22,328 nt of DNA from contig JAAZDX010000026.1 in NCBI GenBank assembly GCA_012512605.1, forward strand, positions 1 to 22,328, given 5' to 3'. Below the pieces are notes generated by a model. The model was not told the origin of the DNA and did no database searches. It worked only from the letters and a program-made list of their open reading frames with translations. The translations under genes were made by a program, and so were the position numbers. This DNA is from Bacillota bacterium (GTDB taxonomy: Bacteria > Bacillota > UBA4882 > UBA10575). Positions 1-7,333 of the stretch are shown piece after piece (the first letter of the stretch is position 1; the number at the start of each line of letters is the position of its first letter).

Positions 1-729
1 CTTAGCAGAAAGTCTGTGCCGGTCTATCTGTATCCCTCAAAGGCTTCGGGCGGTCTGTTCGCCACCGCCCAGGATATTGCGCGCTTTGCGGCAGCGGGAA
101 TGAAGGAAAACCCAGTTCTAAGTAGTGAAAGTATTAAGCGGATGTATAAGCCCGAAACTAATAAAATCGGTATTTACGGATTAGTATTTGAAGCATATGG
201 ATTGGGTCATTATCTCGAAAAGCTGCCGAATGGTTTGAGGAGCGTTTCCCACGGCGGTCAGGGTAACGGCATAATGACGCATTTCCAAACTGTGCCGGAA
301 ACGGGAGATGCCATCGTGATTCTCACCAACAGCCAAAGAAGCTGGCCATTTATTGCCGATGTGCTTAGTGATTGGGCGCAGTGGCGGGGGTTCCCGTCCG
401 TCGGCATGGGACGGATTATCTGGGGGCATTTGGTTCTCTCCGCCGTAATCGGGATGTTGATCTCCGCAAGCCTGCTGATGGTGTTAAGGGCGGTGGATAG
501 CTTTAAGCGCCAAAAACGTGCCAGATTTAGACTGCTTCGAGTTAGTACAGCAGCTATTCTGCTGGGTATACTAATTTGGTGTGGTAGCCAGGAGTATTTA
601 TTTGTAACCTCGGTTTTTCCGGTTCTGTCCGTGTGGCTTGGGGCGGCGGTAGTAGTATTTTCGGTTGCGTTGCTGTTGTCGGCGTTGTCACCCGCTGCTC
701 AAGAAAGCAGGATAAACGCTAACGGTTGA
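1..729 (+). CDS. Serine hydrolase (beta-lactamase / PBP4*-like), C-terminal part
   Basis: This gene is cut by the left edge: the frame is open from base 1, so the N-terminus with the catalytic SxxK and YxN motifs is missing. The visible part starts with a stretch around KASGGLFATAQDIARF, typical of the region after the active-site domain core in class C beta-lactamase-like proteins. A later HGGQGNG at about residues 80-86 corresponds to the third (KTG/HxG) active-site motif. After the hydrolase domain come three predicted membrane helices (about residues 138-160, 180-202 and 205-230), so the enzyme is membrane-anchored at its C-terminus, as in several Firmicute esterase/peptidase members of this family. 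Likely roles are cell-wall D-amino-acid peptide or ester hydrolysis; the substrate cannot be told. The family is fairly sure; whether it has beta-lactamase activity is unknown. It ends at TGA 727-729. Confidence 0.8.
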   Translation, partial: LSRKSVPVYLYPSKASGGLFATAQDIARFAAAGMKENPVLSSESIKRMYKPETNKIGIYGLVFEAYGLGHYLEKLPNGLRSVSHGGQGNGIMTHFQTVPETGDAIVILTNSQRSWPFIADVLSDWAQWRGFPSVGMGRIIWGHLVLSAVIGMLISASLLMVLRAVDSFKRQKRARFRLLRVSTAAILLGILIWCGSQEYLFVTSVFPVLSVWLGAAVVVFSVALLLSALSPAAQESRINANG

Positions 730-784
730 CCGGAGAGCGACGGCAAGATGGACGATTGGCTGCCCACCGTCCCCAGTCCTGCCG

Positions 785-803
785 CAAAAGGCCCCTTTTG
801 TTT
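785..803 (+). terminator. Weak possible terminator after serine hydrolase
   Basis: Inverted arms CAAAAGG (785-791) and CCTTTTG (794-800) are followed by TTT. The loop is too tight for the full arms, so the realistic hairpin has a 6 bp stem with a 4-base loop. It lies 56 bases past the stop codon. The short, AT-rich stem makes this only a candidate. Confidence 0.3.
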
Positions 804-905
804 CATGGTTCTATATGGTATAAATATTGTAATTAAAGAACATTGTTATCTTGAGTGGGTGGCGCTGGTCGGGCGGAAGTAACCCTGACGTGAGGTGAAT
901 TGAGG

Positions 906-2129
906 ATGAAGCAGTTGACAATTGCCGAAGGAATCCATATGCTGACGATGAATGTTGAGGACATCCTGTTCGAGGGGATATGGGAGATTGCCAATGGCGT
1001 AACGCTTAACTCCTATATCGTTCAGGGCGAGAAGACGGCCATAATAGATGGGGTCATTGGTTGGGACGGGGTCCCGGAAACCCTTTACCGAAACTTGGCA
1101 GAGATCGGCGTTGAGCCGAAAAGGATCGACTATTTGGTTGTCAACCATATGGAACCGGACCATTCCGGCTGGATTTCAAACTTCCGAAAGATTAAGGATA
1201 ATTTCACCGTAATCTGTACGGAGAAAGCGGCAAAGATGGTCGCCTCCTTTTATGGTGAAGACAAGATCAGGATTGTAAAGGAAGGGGATACGCTGGACCT
1301 TGGAAAGGGTAAGGTTTTGAGTTTCCATCCGGTTCCCAACGTGCACTGGCCGGACACCATGTACACCTATGAAAAAGCGACAAAAACCCTCTTTTCCTGC
1401 GACATGTTTGGTGCCTTTGGGCGGATGGGGGAGCATTGTTTTGATGATGAATTGACACCGGAAGAGATCGACTTCTTTGAAGCGGAAGGAATAAGGTATT
1501 ATTCTAATGTCATGGGAACTTTTACATCCAGTTTGCGCAAGGCAATCGAGAAGGCGAATGCACTGGAGATAAAGACGATCGCCCCTGGCCACGGGCCGGT
1601 TTACCGGAAAAACCCGCAAAAAATCATCGCTGATTATTCGCGGTTTTCCCGCTATGCGGAAGGGGCCGGGAAGAATGAAGTCACTATATTATGGGGATCC
1701 ATGTATGGAATGACGGCACAGGCGGTTGCCCACGTCGAAGGCATCCTGCAAAGGGAAGGCGTCAAATTCAACAAGCTGGAAATGCCCCTGGAAAGTGAGA
1801 GTGAAATGATCGCCACTGTTTTTAAGTCAGCCGGGATCATTATTGCCGCACCAACTTATGAGTACAAGCTTTTTCCTCCGGTGGCCGCCGCCTTAAATGA
1901 GCTAGGGCGAAAGAAGATCACCGGTAAGCTGGCCTTTAGATTTGGCTCCTATGGCTGGTCGGGCGGTGCCGAGAGGGAACTGAAAGAAATAATGGAACGA
2001 AACAATATGAAGTGGGACTTCCTTGAATCCGTGGAGTTCGAAGGCGCGCCAAAGAAAGAAGACCTGATGAAGGTGGAGGATGGAGTATTAGCGCTGATCG
2101 AAAAGATGAAGGAGAAGGTAGTAGAATAA
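906..2129 (+). CDS. fprA: FprA-type flavodiiron protein (A-type flavoprotein)
   Basis: Cytoplasmic flavodiiron enzyme of 407 aa that reduces O2 to water and/or NO to N2O, protecting anaerobes from oxidative or nitrosative stress. Domain 1 (about 1-250) is a metallo-beta-lactamase-like diiron domain. It has the full ligand set: H81-x-E83-x-D85-H86 in NHMEPDHSG, H147, D166 and H229 in APGHGPV. Domain 2 (about 255-400) is a flavodoxin-like FMN domain with a phosphate loop SMYGMTA. There is no rubredoxin or flavin reductase extension, so electrons must come from separate partners. The ATG at 906 is preferred to a TTG at 900 because GAGGTGA at 892-898 is correctly spaced for it; it also gives ligand numbers that match the family. 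A TATAAA at 819-824 could be its -10 element, but no good -35 is seen. The gene appears monocistronic. Confidence 0.95.
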   Translation: MKQLTIAEGIHMLTMNVEDILFEGIWEIANGVTLNSYIVQGEKTAIIDGVIGWDGVPETLYRNLAEIGVEPKRIDYLVVNHMEPDHSGWISNFRKIKDNFTVICTEKAAKMVASFYGEDKIRIVKEGDTLDLGKGKVLSFHPVPNVHWPDTMYTYEKATKTLFSCDMFGAFGRMGEHCFDDELTPEEIDFFEAEGIRYYSNVMGTFTSSLRKAIEKANALEIKTIAPGHGPVYRKNPQKIIADYSRFSRYAEGAGKNEVTILWGSMYGMTAQAVAHVEGILQREGVKFNKLEMPLESESEMIATVFKSAGIIIAAPTYEYKLFPPVAAALNELGRKKITGKLAFRFGSYGWSGGAERELKEIMERNNMKWDFLESVEFEGAPKKEDLMKVEDGVLALIEKMKEKVVE

Positions 2130-2175
2130 TTGTTAATGAAACAGCCAAAGGGGCAGAGTTGGGAGACTTGCTGTT

Positions 2176-2209
2176 AAAAATGACCACTGGAAACAGTGGT
2201 CATTTTTTT
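2176..2209 (+). terminator. Rho-independent terminator of fprA
   Basis: A perfect 9 bp stem, TGACCACTG (2181-2189) and CAGTGGTCA (2194-2202), encloses a GAAA tetraloop and is followed by seven T residues. An A-run precedes the stem and extends pairing with the T-run, so it could also work in the other direction. Confidence 0.93.
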
Positions 2210-2391
2210 CAAAAATGAAGGCGCAAATTTTAGTTCTACTGTTCCTTTTTTCAAATATTATTTTCATAGCAGCTTATTGGGTTTTTGACAAAATCCAAAG
2301 AGACCAACAGCTTTAATCCATTGTAGGCTTCTTTTGCTACCGGAGGAATTGTCGTTACTTGTGACCATCACAAAAGAAAAGGTGACAGGCC

Positions 2392-2937
2392 ATGACAAGT
2401 GAAGAGTTTATTCAAAAACTACTCGACACCTTGAATTATAATACCGTTTATATGTGGGGAACCTTTGGCTCGCCGGTAACCAGAAAGATCATTGAGGAGA
2501 AGGCCGCCCAATACCCTGCTTGGTATACGAAGAAGGTGATGGAGCATCTATACGGATTAATCAATAAAAATTACTTTGCCTTTGATTGTGTTGGGTTAAT
2601 CAAGGGAATCCTTTGGGGCTGGAACGGCGATCCTAGTAAACCCCATGGCGGTGCCAGATATAAATCCAATGGCGTTCCCGATCTATCCGCTGGTGGGTTA
2701 ATTGCCAGGTGTAATCCATCGACTGATTTTTCCCACATTGTCCCGGGTGAAATCGTGTGGGTAAGTGGTCATGTCGGTACGTATATCGGTGACGGGAAGG
2801 TAATTGAATCCACTCCCGCCTGGAAGAACGGAGTGCAAATGACCAGTTGTCTTAATGTGGAACAAGAGGATAGCTTGGATAAAGGCCGATTATGGGTGAA
2901 ACATGGGAAATTGCCATACATCGAATATCCCGGGTGA
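2392..2937 (+). CDS. NlpC/P60-like cysteine peptidase or amidase
   Basis: A 181-aa protein with the layout of an NlpC/P60 (papain-like) cell-wall hydrolase. The candidate nucleophile is C66 in FAFDCVGLIKG, and the candidate catalytic histidine is H127 in SGHVGTYIGDGKVIE, followed by a polar residue in the next strand. Such enzymes cleave D-gamma-glutamyl-diaminopimelate or related peptidoglycan bonds. There is no signal peptide, membrane helix or wall-binding repeat, so it resembles stand-alone phage-type or clostridial NlpC/P60 proteins; export or release would need another route. The start ATG follows AAAAGGTGA about 8 bases upstream. It stands alone between the fprA terminator and the rrf2 gene, with no phage genes near. 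The family call rests on the Cys and His motifs and is fairly good; the substrate is not known. Confidence 0.75.
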   Translation: MTSEEFIQKLLDTLNYNTVYMWGTFGSPVTRKIIEEKAAQYPAWYTKKVMEHLYGLINKNYFAFDCVGLIKGILWGWNGDPSKPHGGARYKSNGVPDLSAGGLIARCNPSTDFSHIVPGEIVWVSGHVGTYIGDGKVIESTPAWKNGVQMTSCLNVEQEDSLDKGRLWVKHGKLPYIEYPG

Positions 2938-3189
2938 TCATGCTTCTTGGATATATGTTTAAGGGGCTTCATCCTTGGCTACAGGGTGTGCCGATAGGAC
3001 TTGGCAGATATTTGTAAAGACAACGGTGACAACAGACAATAAAATTTTGCTTATATTCTATGCAGACAAGGGGAGAAAAACAAAGTGGATCCGGCGGAAT
3101 TGATTACAGTGTATCATATGGATAATGAAAGGCAGGCACCAGGAAGTCTAATAGGTACTAAATTAAGATTCATGCTATTAGAAAAGACG

Positions 3190-3645
3190 CTAAATATAGA
3201 ACATCAGCGCCTGCCCTTCTTGGTGTTTTTCCGCCTCGCGGACGAGATCGGTAAGGCTTATTTCCTGTAATGTTCTCCTGATCTTTTGATCGAGGAGATC
3301 AAAGATGGATAGGCGCAAGGCCTTCTCAATTTCCGGCGCCTTTTCCGGGACCGTATCCTTCGTTTGTTCGAATAAGGAACTTTCGACAGCAGACAGGATG
3401 TCTAGGACTGTGATCTGCTTGGGCATCCGGGCCAGTTGATAACCGCCTTGCGCCCCTTTGGCGGAAACAACAAGTTCGGCCTTTTTCAGTAAAGAAAACA
3501 CCTGTTCCAGGTAGATTTTGGAGATGCCGAGGTCCTCTGCGATGGTGAGTATAGCAATATACTCACCATTTTTATAGCGCTGTGCCATATATATTAAAGC
3601 GGCCAAAGCATAGCGGCCTTTTGCGGAGATGCGTATCGGTATCAC
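3190..3645 (-). CDS. cymR: Rrf2-family transcription repressor, CymR-like
   Basis: A 151-aa Rrf2-family winged-helix regulator. The N-terminus carries the family signature RISAKGRYAL, then a helix-turn-helix (about 30-55, with EDLGISKIYLEQVFSLLKKA) and a wing with GAQGGYQLAR. The three cysteines that bind an Fe-S cluster in IscR, NsrR and RsrR are absent; the protein has no cysteine at all. It is therefore not a cluster sensor and resembles CymR, the repressor of cysteine and sulfur genes in Bacillus and Staphylococcus. It is divergent from cysK, and in B. subtilis CymR is known to act in complex with CysK, which fits. The start is GTG at 3645: a stop codon lies directly upstream in frame, and the family motif begins five residues in. 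Its promoter and a perfect dyad lie just upstream, suggesting autoregulation. The gene symbol is inferred from family, missing cysteines and context. Confidence 0.82.
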   Translation of the reverse strand: MIPIRISAKGRYALAALIYMAQRYKNGEYIAILTIAEDLGISKIYLEQVFSLLKKAELVVSAKGAQGGYQLARMPKQITVLDILSAVESSLFEQTKDTVPEKAPEIEKALRLSIFDLLDQKIRRTLQEISLTDLVREAEKHQEGQALMFYI

Positions 3646-3656
3646 TCATTTCATAT

Positions 3657-3702
3657 ATAAATAGTATGTATTTATGATAAAGTCAAAAAAAGTTCCTGTC
3701 AA
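3657..3702 (-). promoter_or_regulatory. rrf2 (cymR-like) promoter with palindromic operator
   Basis: On the minus strand there is TTGACA (3702-3697), a 17-base spacer and TATCAT (3679-3674). Overlapping the -10 and the expected start is a perfect inverted repeat ATAAATA-gtatg-TATTTAT (3657-3675). A dyad at this spot is a natural autorepression site for the Rrf2 protein. The 8-mer ATAGTATG in it also occurs in the cysK promoter (3817-3824). Confidence 0.7.
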
Positions 3703-3797
3703 GAGAAGCGCTTAAACTTTACCAGGTAGTCGCTTATACTGGCGACTGCCTGCACAAACACTACCCGCCAAAATTCCCGTTGTTTTGAAGAATACTA

Positions 3798-3834
3798 TTG
3801 ACACTAGAATTCATGCATAGTATGATAATGCATA
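3798..3834 (+). promoter_or_regulatory. cysK promoter with repeated ATGCATA boxes
   Basis: TTGACA (3798-3803), exactly 17 bases, then TATGAT (3821-3826): a near-consensus sigma-A promoter. ATGCATA occurs at 3813-3819 and 3828-3834, flanking the -10 element; its ATGCAT core is self-complementary, so the pair is both a direct and an inverted repeat. The intervening ATAGTATG matches the dyad of the divergent regulator. Promoter confidence is high; the operator role is inferred. Confidence 0.78.
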
Positions 3835-3881
3835 TATTACATATATAATAAATATGGATTAAATGAAAAGGGTGTGTGCTT

Positions 3882-4814
3882 ATGTCGAAGGTTTATCGGA
3901 ACATAATGGATCTAATCGGGAAAACACCCCTGCTGCAACTGGTTAACTATGAAAAAAAGCATGGGCTTCAGGCAACTGTAATCGGCAAACTAGAATACTT
4001 TAATCCGGCAGGAAGTGTGAAAGATCGGATTGCTAAGGCGATGATTGAAGATGCTGAAGCAAAAGGCTTGTTGACGCCTGAATCGGTCATCATCGAACCG
4101 ACCAGTGGGAATACTGGTATTGCACTGGCGGCGGTGGCGACGGCCCGCGGGTACCGCGTTATTCTAACTATGCCGGAAACCATGAGCATTGAGCGGAGGA
4201 ACCTGCTCAAAGCCTACGGGGCTGAGCTTGTCCTGACCGAGGGGTCCAAGGGGATGTCCGGTGCCATTGCGAAAGCGGAGGAGTTGGCCGCAGAAATCCC
4301 CAATTCGTTTATTCCTGGCCAGTTTGACAACCCTGCTAATCCGGAAATTCACCGAAAAACAACCGGCCCCGAAATCTGGGAAGATACCGACGGGACCGTT
4401 GATCTTCTGGTTGCTGGCGTGGGGACCGGCGGCACATTGACCGGGACGGGTGAATACCTGAAAGCGAAAAAGCCCGGTGTTAAGGTGGTGGCGGTGGAGC
4501 CAGATACTTCACCCGTACTTTCAGGGGGGAATCCGGGTCCCCATCAGATCCAGGGCATTGGCGCGGGGTTTGTCCCCAAGGTCCTCAATACGTCCGTTTA
4601 TGATGAAGTTGTGCGTGTGAAGAACGAAGATGCCTTTGCCGCCAGCCGGGAGCTTTCCAGAACCGAAGGGCTCCTGGTCGGGATTTCTTCTGGGGCAGCC
4701 TTGTGGGCGGCCACCCAAGTGGCGAAACGTCCGGAAAACGCCGGTAAAGTGATTGTTGTTATCCTGCCCGATACCGGTGAGCGGTATCTTTCCACGCCGC
4801 TCTTCTTCGAATAG
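3882..4814 (+). CDS. cysK: Cysteine synthase (O-acetylserine sulfhydrylase)
   Basis: A 310-aa PLP enzyme that joins sulfide to O-acetylserine to make cysteine, the last step of cysteine synthesis in the cytoplasm. Visible motifs: PLP-binding Lys47 in NPAGSVKDRIA, the substrate loop PTSGNTGIALA (about 75-85), the glycine-rich phosphate cup GVGTGGTLTGTG (about 178-189), GISSGAA near 265, and PDTGERYLS near the C-terminus, all typical of CysK. Length is normal for the family. The ATG at 3882 is preferred over a GTG at 3876 because AAAAGGGTG ends 7 bases before it. The gene is transcribed alone from a strong promoter, divergent from a CymR-like repressor, and ends in a clear terminator. No serine acetyltransferase gene lies nearby. 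Control by the neighbouring Rrf2 protein in response to cysteine or O-acetylserine supply is a likely inference. Confidence 0.96.
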   Translation: MSKVYRNIMDLIGKTPLLQLVNYEKKHGLQATVIGKLEYFNPAGSVKDRIAKAMIEDAEAKGLLTPESVIIEPTSGNTGIALAAVATARGYRVILTMPETMSIERRNLLKAYGAELVLTEGSKGMSGAIAKAEELAAEIPNSFIPGQFDNPANPEIHRKTTGPEIWEDTDGTVDLLVAGVGTGGTLTGTGEYLKAKKPGVKVVAVEPDTSPVLSGGNPGPHQIQGIGAGFVPKVLNTSVYDEVVRVKNEDAFAASRELSRTEGLLVGISSGAALWAATQVAKRPENAGKVIVVILPDTGERYLSTPLFFE

Positions 4815-4830
4815 CTGTTTCCAGAGGCGT

Positions 4831-4865
4831 AAGGCGTTCCCGGCGGGGAACGCCTTATTATTTTA
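4831..4865 (+). terminator. Rho-independent terminator of cysK
   Basis: An 11 bp perfect stem, AAGGCGTTCCC (4831-4841) and GGGAACGCCTT (4846-4856), has a GGCG loop and is followed by the T-rich ATTATTTTAT. It starts 16 bases after the cysK stop. Confidence 0.9.
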
Positions 4866-4919
4866 TGTGCTGCCTCCTTTCTTCACGTGTTATTTACAAA
4901 AATAAAAACACTACAGCAC

Positions 4920-4976
4920 TTGATTTTTTCGTGATCAGTAGAGTATACTTATCTTAAAGTTAGAAGAGACTAACTT
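4920..4976 (+). promoter_or_regulatory. feoAB promoter with DtxR-like dyad
   Basis: TTGATT (4920-4925), an 18-base spacer and TATACT (4944-4949) give a plausible sigma-A promoter with a start near 4956. Directly at the start is an inverted repeat AAGTTAG-aagaga-CTAACTT (4957-4976). Its GTTAG/CTAAC half-sites resemble those of DtxR/IdeR operators (TTAGGTTAG...CTAACCTAA), though the 6-base spacer is wider. The DtxR/MntR-type gene downstream of feoB is the obvious candidate to bind it, repressing the operon when iron is ample. Confidence 0.6.
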
Positions 4977-5020
4977 AATCCGATCTTCAAAACCTAGTGT
5001 CTTATGAGGAGGTACGGGAG

Positions 5021-5281
5021 ATGAAACAGAAGCAGAGGAGACATAGGAATCATGGGAGATATAGCTTATATACCGCACCGGACAACTGCCGTTATACAGT
5101 AGCTAATGTGCCTGATGTAAAAATTCTAAACAGTCTAGGTTTTTATCCGGGTACCGTTATCCATAAGAAAAAAAGATACAGACTGGGCGGTCCGGTGCTG
5201 GTCACCAATGCCACCAGGGAAATTGCCCTCGGTAAGGATATAGCCTCCGCCATCTTGGTTGAGGAGGACACTGCAATATGA
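5021..5281 (+). CDS. feoA: FeoA-domain protein, ferrous iron uptake
   Basis: A small basic protein of 86 aa with an SH3-like FeoA domain (about residues 25-82). FeoA proteins act in the cytoplasm with the FeoB permease and are needed for full Fe(II) uptake. The fold is supported by VKILNSLGFYPGTVI and VTNATREIALGKDIASAILV, the usual turn-rich beta pattern with the conserved G-x-x-PG element. The N-terminal 20 residues are rich in Lys, Arg and His, more than typical FeoA. The ATG at 5021 is chosen because GAGGAGGT (5006-5013) lies 7 bases before it; an in-frame GTG at 4997 has no such site. Its stop overlaps the feoB start as ATGA, pointing to translational coupling. Regulation is probably through the dyad at 4957-4976. 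Confidence 0.88.
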   Translation: MKQKQRRHRNHGRYSLYTAPDNCRYTVANVPDVKILNSLGFYPGTVIHKKKRYRLGGPVLVTNATREIALGKDIASAILVEEDTAI

Positions 5282-7083
5282 AATGTCATCTCATTGCCGA
5301 GGACAGTAAAATTTTGGCGAAAGAGAACAAAGTTTTGTTGATGGGCCCTCCCAACGTGGGAAAGAGTGTCATCTTTTCCGCCCTAACCAATGTCCATGTC
5401 ATCAGTTCCAATTATACCGGGACGACCGTTTCCTACATGGAGGGTTCCTACAAGGTGGGAGATACCCCGTATACCTTGATTGACGTCCCGGGCACCTATT
5501 CCTTGGCGGCCACTTCGGTGGCGGAGGAGGTCGCCATTCGTTTCATGTGCAGCAATCCCGTTGCTGTGCTTTTTGTGCTTAATGCCGCTGATCTTGAGGG
5601 CAGCATTAAGTTGGCTTTGGAGGTCATGGAGTATGACGTTCCGATCGTTTTTGCTCTTAATTTAATGGATGTATCGGAGCGGAAGGGTTTCGCAATCAAT
5701 GTTAAACTGTTGGAACAGGAGCTTGGTGCGCCGGTAATTCCAACCGTCGCCGTGAAAGGCAAGGGTATAGACGAGATCACCAAGGCTTTTGCGCAGATCT
5801 TAGGGGGGGAGCGCTCGGCTTTAAGTGGGCGGTCCTGTTCGTCTTGTTCCGGTTGTGCCGGTTGCGGTGTGACCGCGGGCAACGATGGACTGGAGTATTG
5901 GGAGCGGGCCCGACAGATTGTCCGTAAAGTGGTTTCCCGTACCAATGCCAAGCAGAATTTCTTGGACCGATTGGGTGATGCGCTGCTTCGTCCCTGGCCC
6001 GGTTTTCCGCTGGCCGTGCTGATTCTCCTCGTCAGCCTGGGGGTGGTCGTCGGCGGCGGTAAGGTATTGGAGGGGATGTTGCTACTTCCTTTGGTTGAAC
6101 AGGTGATTGTTCCTTTTTTCGAACGGTTGGTAATACCGCTAAATCTGCCTTCGGTTTTGCAAAATATCCTCATCGGTGAATACGGGATCTTGCGGATCAG
6201 TTTTGAATGGATATTGGCCCTGGTGATCCCTTATGTCCTGGTGTTCCAGATCCAATTTGCCTTCCTGGAGGACAGCGGTATTTTACCCCGGCTTGTTGTT
6301 CTGTTTGATAACATCATGCGCAAACTGGGTGTACAGGGAGGCAGTCTGATCCACATCTTTCTTGGTTTTGGTTGTGCCGTGCCAGCCATTATCAGTACCC
6401 GGACCGCGACCACCCGTAAAGAACGCCTAATGGTTACCGCCATGGTCTGCTTTGCCGTTCCTTGCATCTCCCAGACCGGCGCCCTCATCTCCTTGTTGTC
6501 GGCCTATTCCGTTTGGCTCCTCCTGGCGACCGCGCTGACCGGAGCGGTGGTGTTTGTGACCGTGGCGCTTGTTTCAGGTAAATTCCTCAAAGGCAATGTG
6601 GACTCCCTGATTCTTGAGGTGCCCAATCTGCTGGTTCCCGAGCCGCGGGCCTACTTTAAGAAACTGTGGGTTCGGATTAAGCAGTTTTTGGTGGAAGCCG
6701 AAGGGCCGATGCTCATTGCAGTCACCATTGCCGCCATTATAGCAGAAACCGGTATTTTACAGGGATTGGGTGAACTCCTGAAGCCGGTGGTCTCGGGCTG
6801 GCTGGGCCTGCCGGAGGGGGCGGTCATGTCGCTTATTTTGGGGATCATTCGGCGGGAGATGTCGGTGGCGCCGCTTTTGAGTCTGAACTTAAACCCACTC
6901 CAGATGTACGTGGGGGCGGTCGTTTCCCTGTTGTATTTGCCCTGTTTGTCGGTTTTTGCCATCATTGCCAAGGAGTTTAACGCGCGAACCGCCGTGGCCA
7001 TTACGGCGAGTACCACTTTGACCGCGCTGTTGGTGGGCGGGGTCATGAACCACCTCGTCCAGTTTATCCAAAGTATTTTCTAG
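5278..7083 (+). CDS. feoB: FeoB ferrous iron transporter with CxxCxxCxxC linker
   Basis: A 601-aa inner-membrane Fe(II) permease with a cytosolic GTPase domain. G motifs: G1 GPPNVGKS (23-30), G2 TGTT (47-50), G3 DVPG (69-72), G4 NLMD (128-131), G5 near AVKGKG (158-163). A linker helix region follows, then two Gate modules from about residue 240 with the conserved GFGCAVPAI and FAVPCISQTGAL cysteine-proline elements and the RREMS motif. At 601 aa it is shorter than the roughly 670-770 aa of many FeoB proteins. The odd feature is four evenly spaced cysteines in the linker, C187, C190, C193 and C196, set in small Ser/Gly/Ala residues, which could bind a metal or Fe-S cluster. It overlaps feoA by 4 bases, and GAGGAGG lies about 10 bases before its start. 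No feoC gene follows. Some shorter FeoB2-type proteins move manganese, so Mn(II) cannot be excluded. Confidence 0.95.
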   Translation: MKCHLIAEDSKILAKENKVLLMGPPNVGKSVIFSALTNVHVISSNYTGTTVSYMEGSYKVGDTPYTLIDVPGTYSLAATSVAEEVAIRFMCSNPVAVLFVLNAADLEGSIKLALEVMEYDVPIVFALNLMDVSERKGFAINVKLLEQELGAPVIPTVAVKGKGIDEITKAFAQILGGERSALSGRSCSSCSGCAGCGVTAGNDGLEYWERARQIVRKVVSRTNAKQNFLDRLGDALLRPWPGFPLAVLILLVSLGVVVGGGKVLEGMLLLPLVEQVIVPFFERLVIPLNLPSVLQNILIGEYGILRISFEWILALVIPYVLVFQIQFAFLEDSGILPRLVVLFDNIMRKLGVQGGSLIHIFLGFGCAVPAIISTRTATTRKERLMVTAMVCFAVPCISQTGALISLLSAYSVWLLLATALTGAVVFVTVALVSGKFLKGNVDSLILEVPNLLVPEPRAYFKKLWVRIKQFLVEAEGPMLIAVTIAAIIAETGILQGLGELLKPVVSGWLGLPEGAVMSLILGIIRREMSVAPLLSLNLNPLQMYVGAVVSLLYLPCLSVFAIIAKEFNARTAVAITASTTLTALLVGGVMNHLVQFIQSIF

Positions 7084-7253
7084 AGTGTTTTATTTGTCAT
7101 AAACAAAACGAATATGATTTAACCGAAAGAGTACATCTAAACGGGTGGTAAATGAGAAAGGCGGTGCACCCAGTATCGGACGAACCAGTATCTGACGAGT
7201 ATGTTTAGAGTGATTGGGATCGTTTAGCTAATTTAGGTAGAACTTATAAAGAA

Positions 7254-7295
7254 ATAGGAGGTAGTTGGGGATTCATCAACTACCTCCTATCTTTA
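7254..7295. terminator. Bidirectional terminator between feoB and the convergent regulator
   Basis: A perfect 14 bp inverted repeat, ATAGGAGGTAGTTG (7254-7267) and CAACTACCTCCTAT (7277-7290), has a 9-base loop. It is followed by CTTTA on the plus strand and by TTTCTTT on the minus strand, and it lies between convergent genes. The left arm holds an AGGAGGT Shine-Dalgarno core, but no good reading frame follows. The stretch 7084-7253 otherwise holds only an 18-codon ATG frame (7152-7208), not supported as a gene. Confidence 0.75.
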
Positions 7296-7333
7296 TGGAG
7301 CGCAGGTAAAGCAGATGCGCTTTATATAGGCGC

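Noticed and set aside
2285..2317. TTGACA followed by TTTAAT as a promoter for the NlpC/P60-like gene
   Set aside because: Spacing is 21 bases and no good -10 is found at 16-18 bases, so it is not listed as a promoter.
3130..3220. Inverted repeat AAGGCAGGC ... GCCTGCCCTT around the end of the Rrf2 gene
   Set aside because: The arms are about 70 bases apart with one arm inside coding sequence and no T-run; probably chance.
3085..3270. 61-codon plus-strand frame with a GTG start before and across the end of the Rrf2 gene
   Set aside because: It overlaps the well-supported rrf2 coding region on the other strand, has no family features and an indifferent ribosome site.
5496..6173. Long minus-strand open frame of 225 codons
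   Set aside because: It is antisense to feoB; the translation is Ser/Thr/Pro/Arg-rich without motifs, as expected of a shadow of a GC-rich gene.
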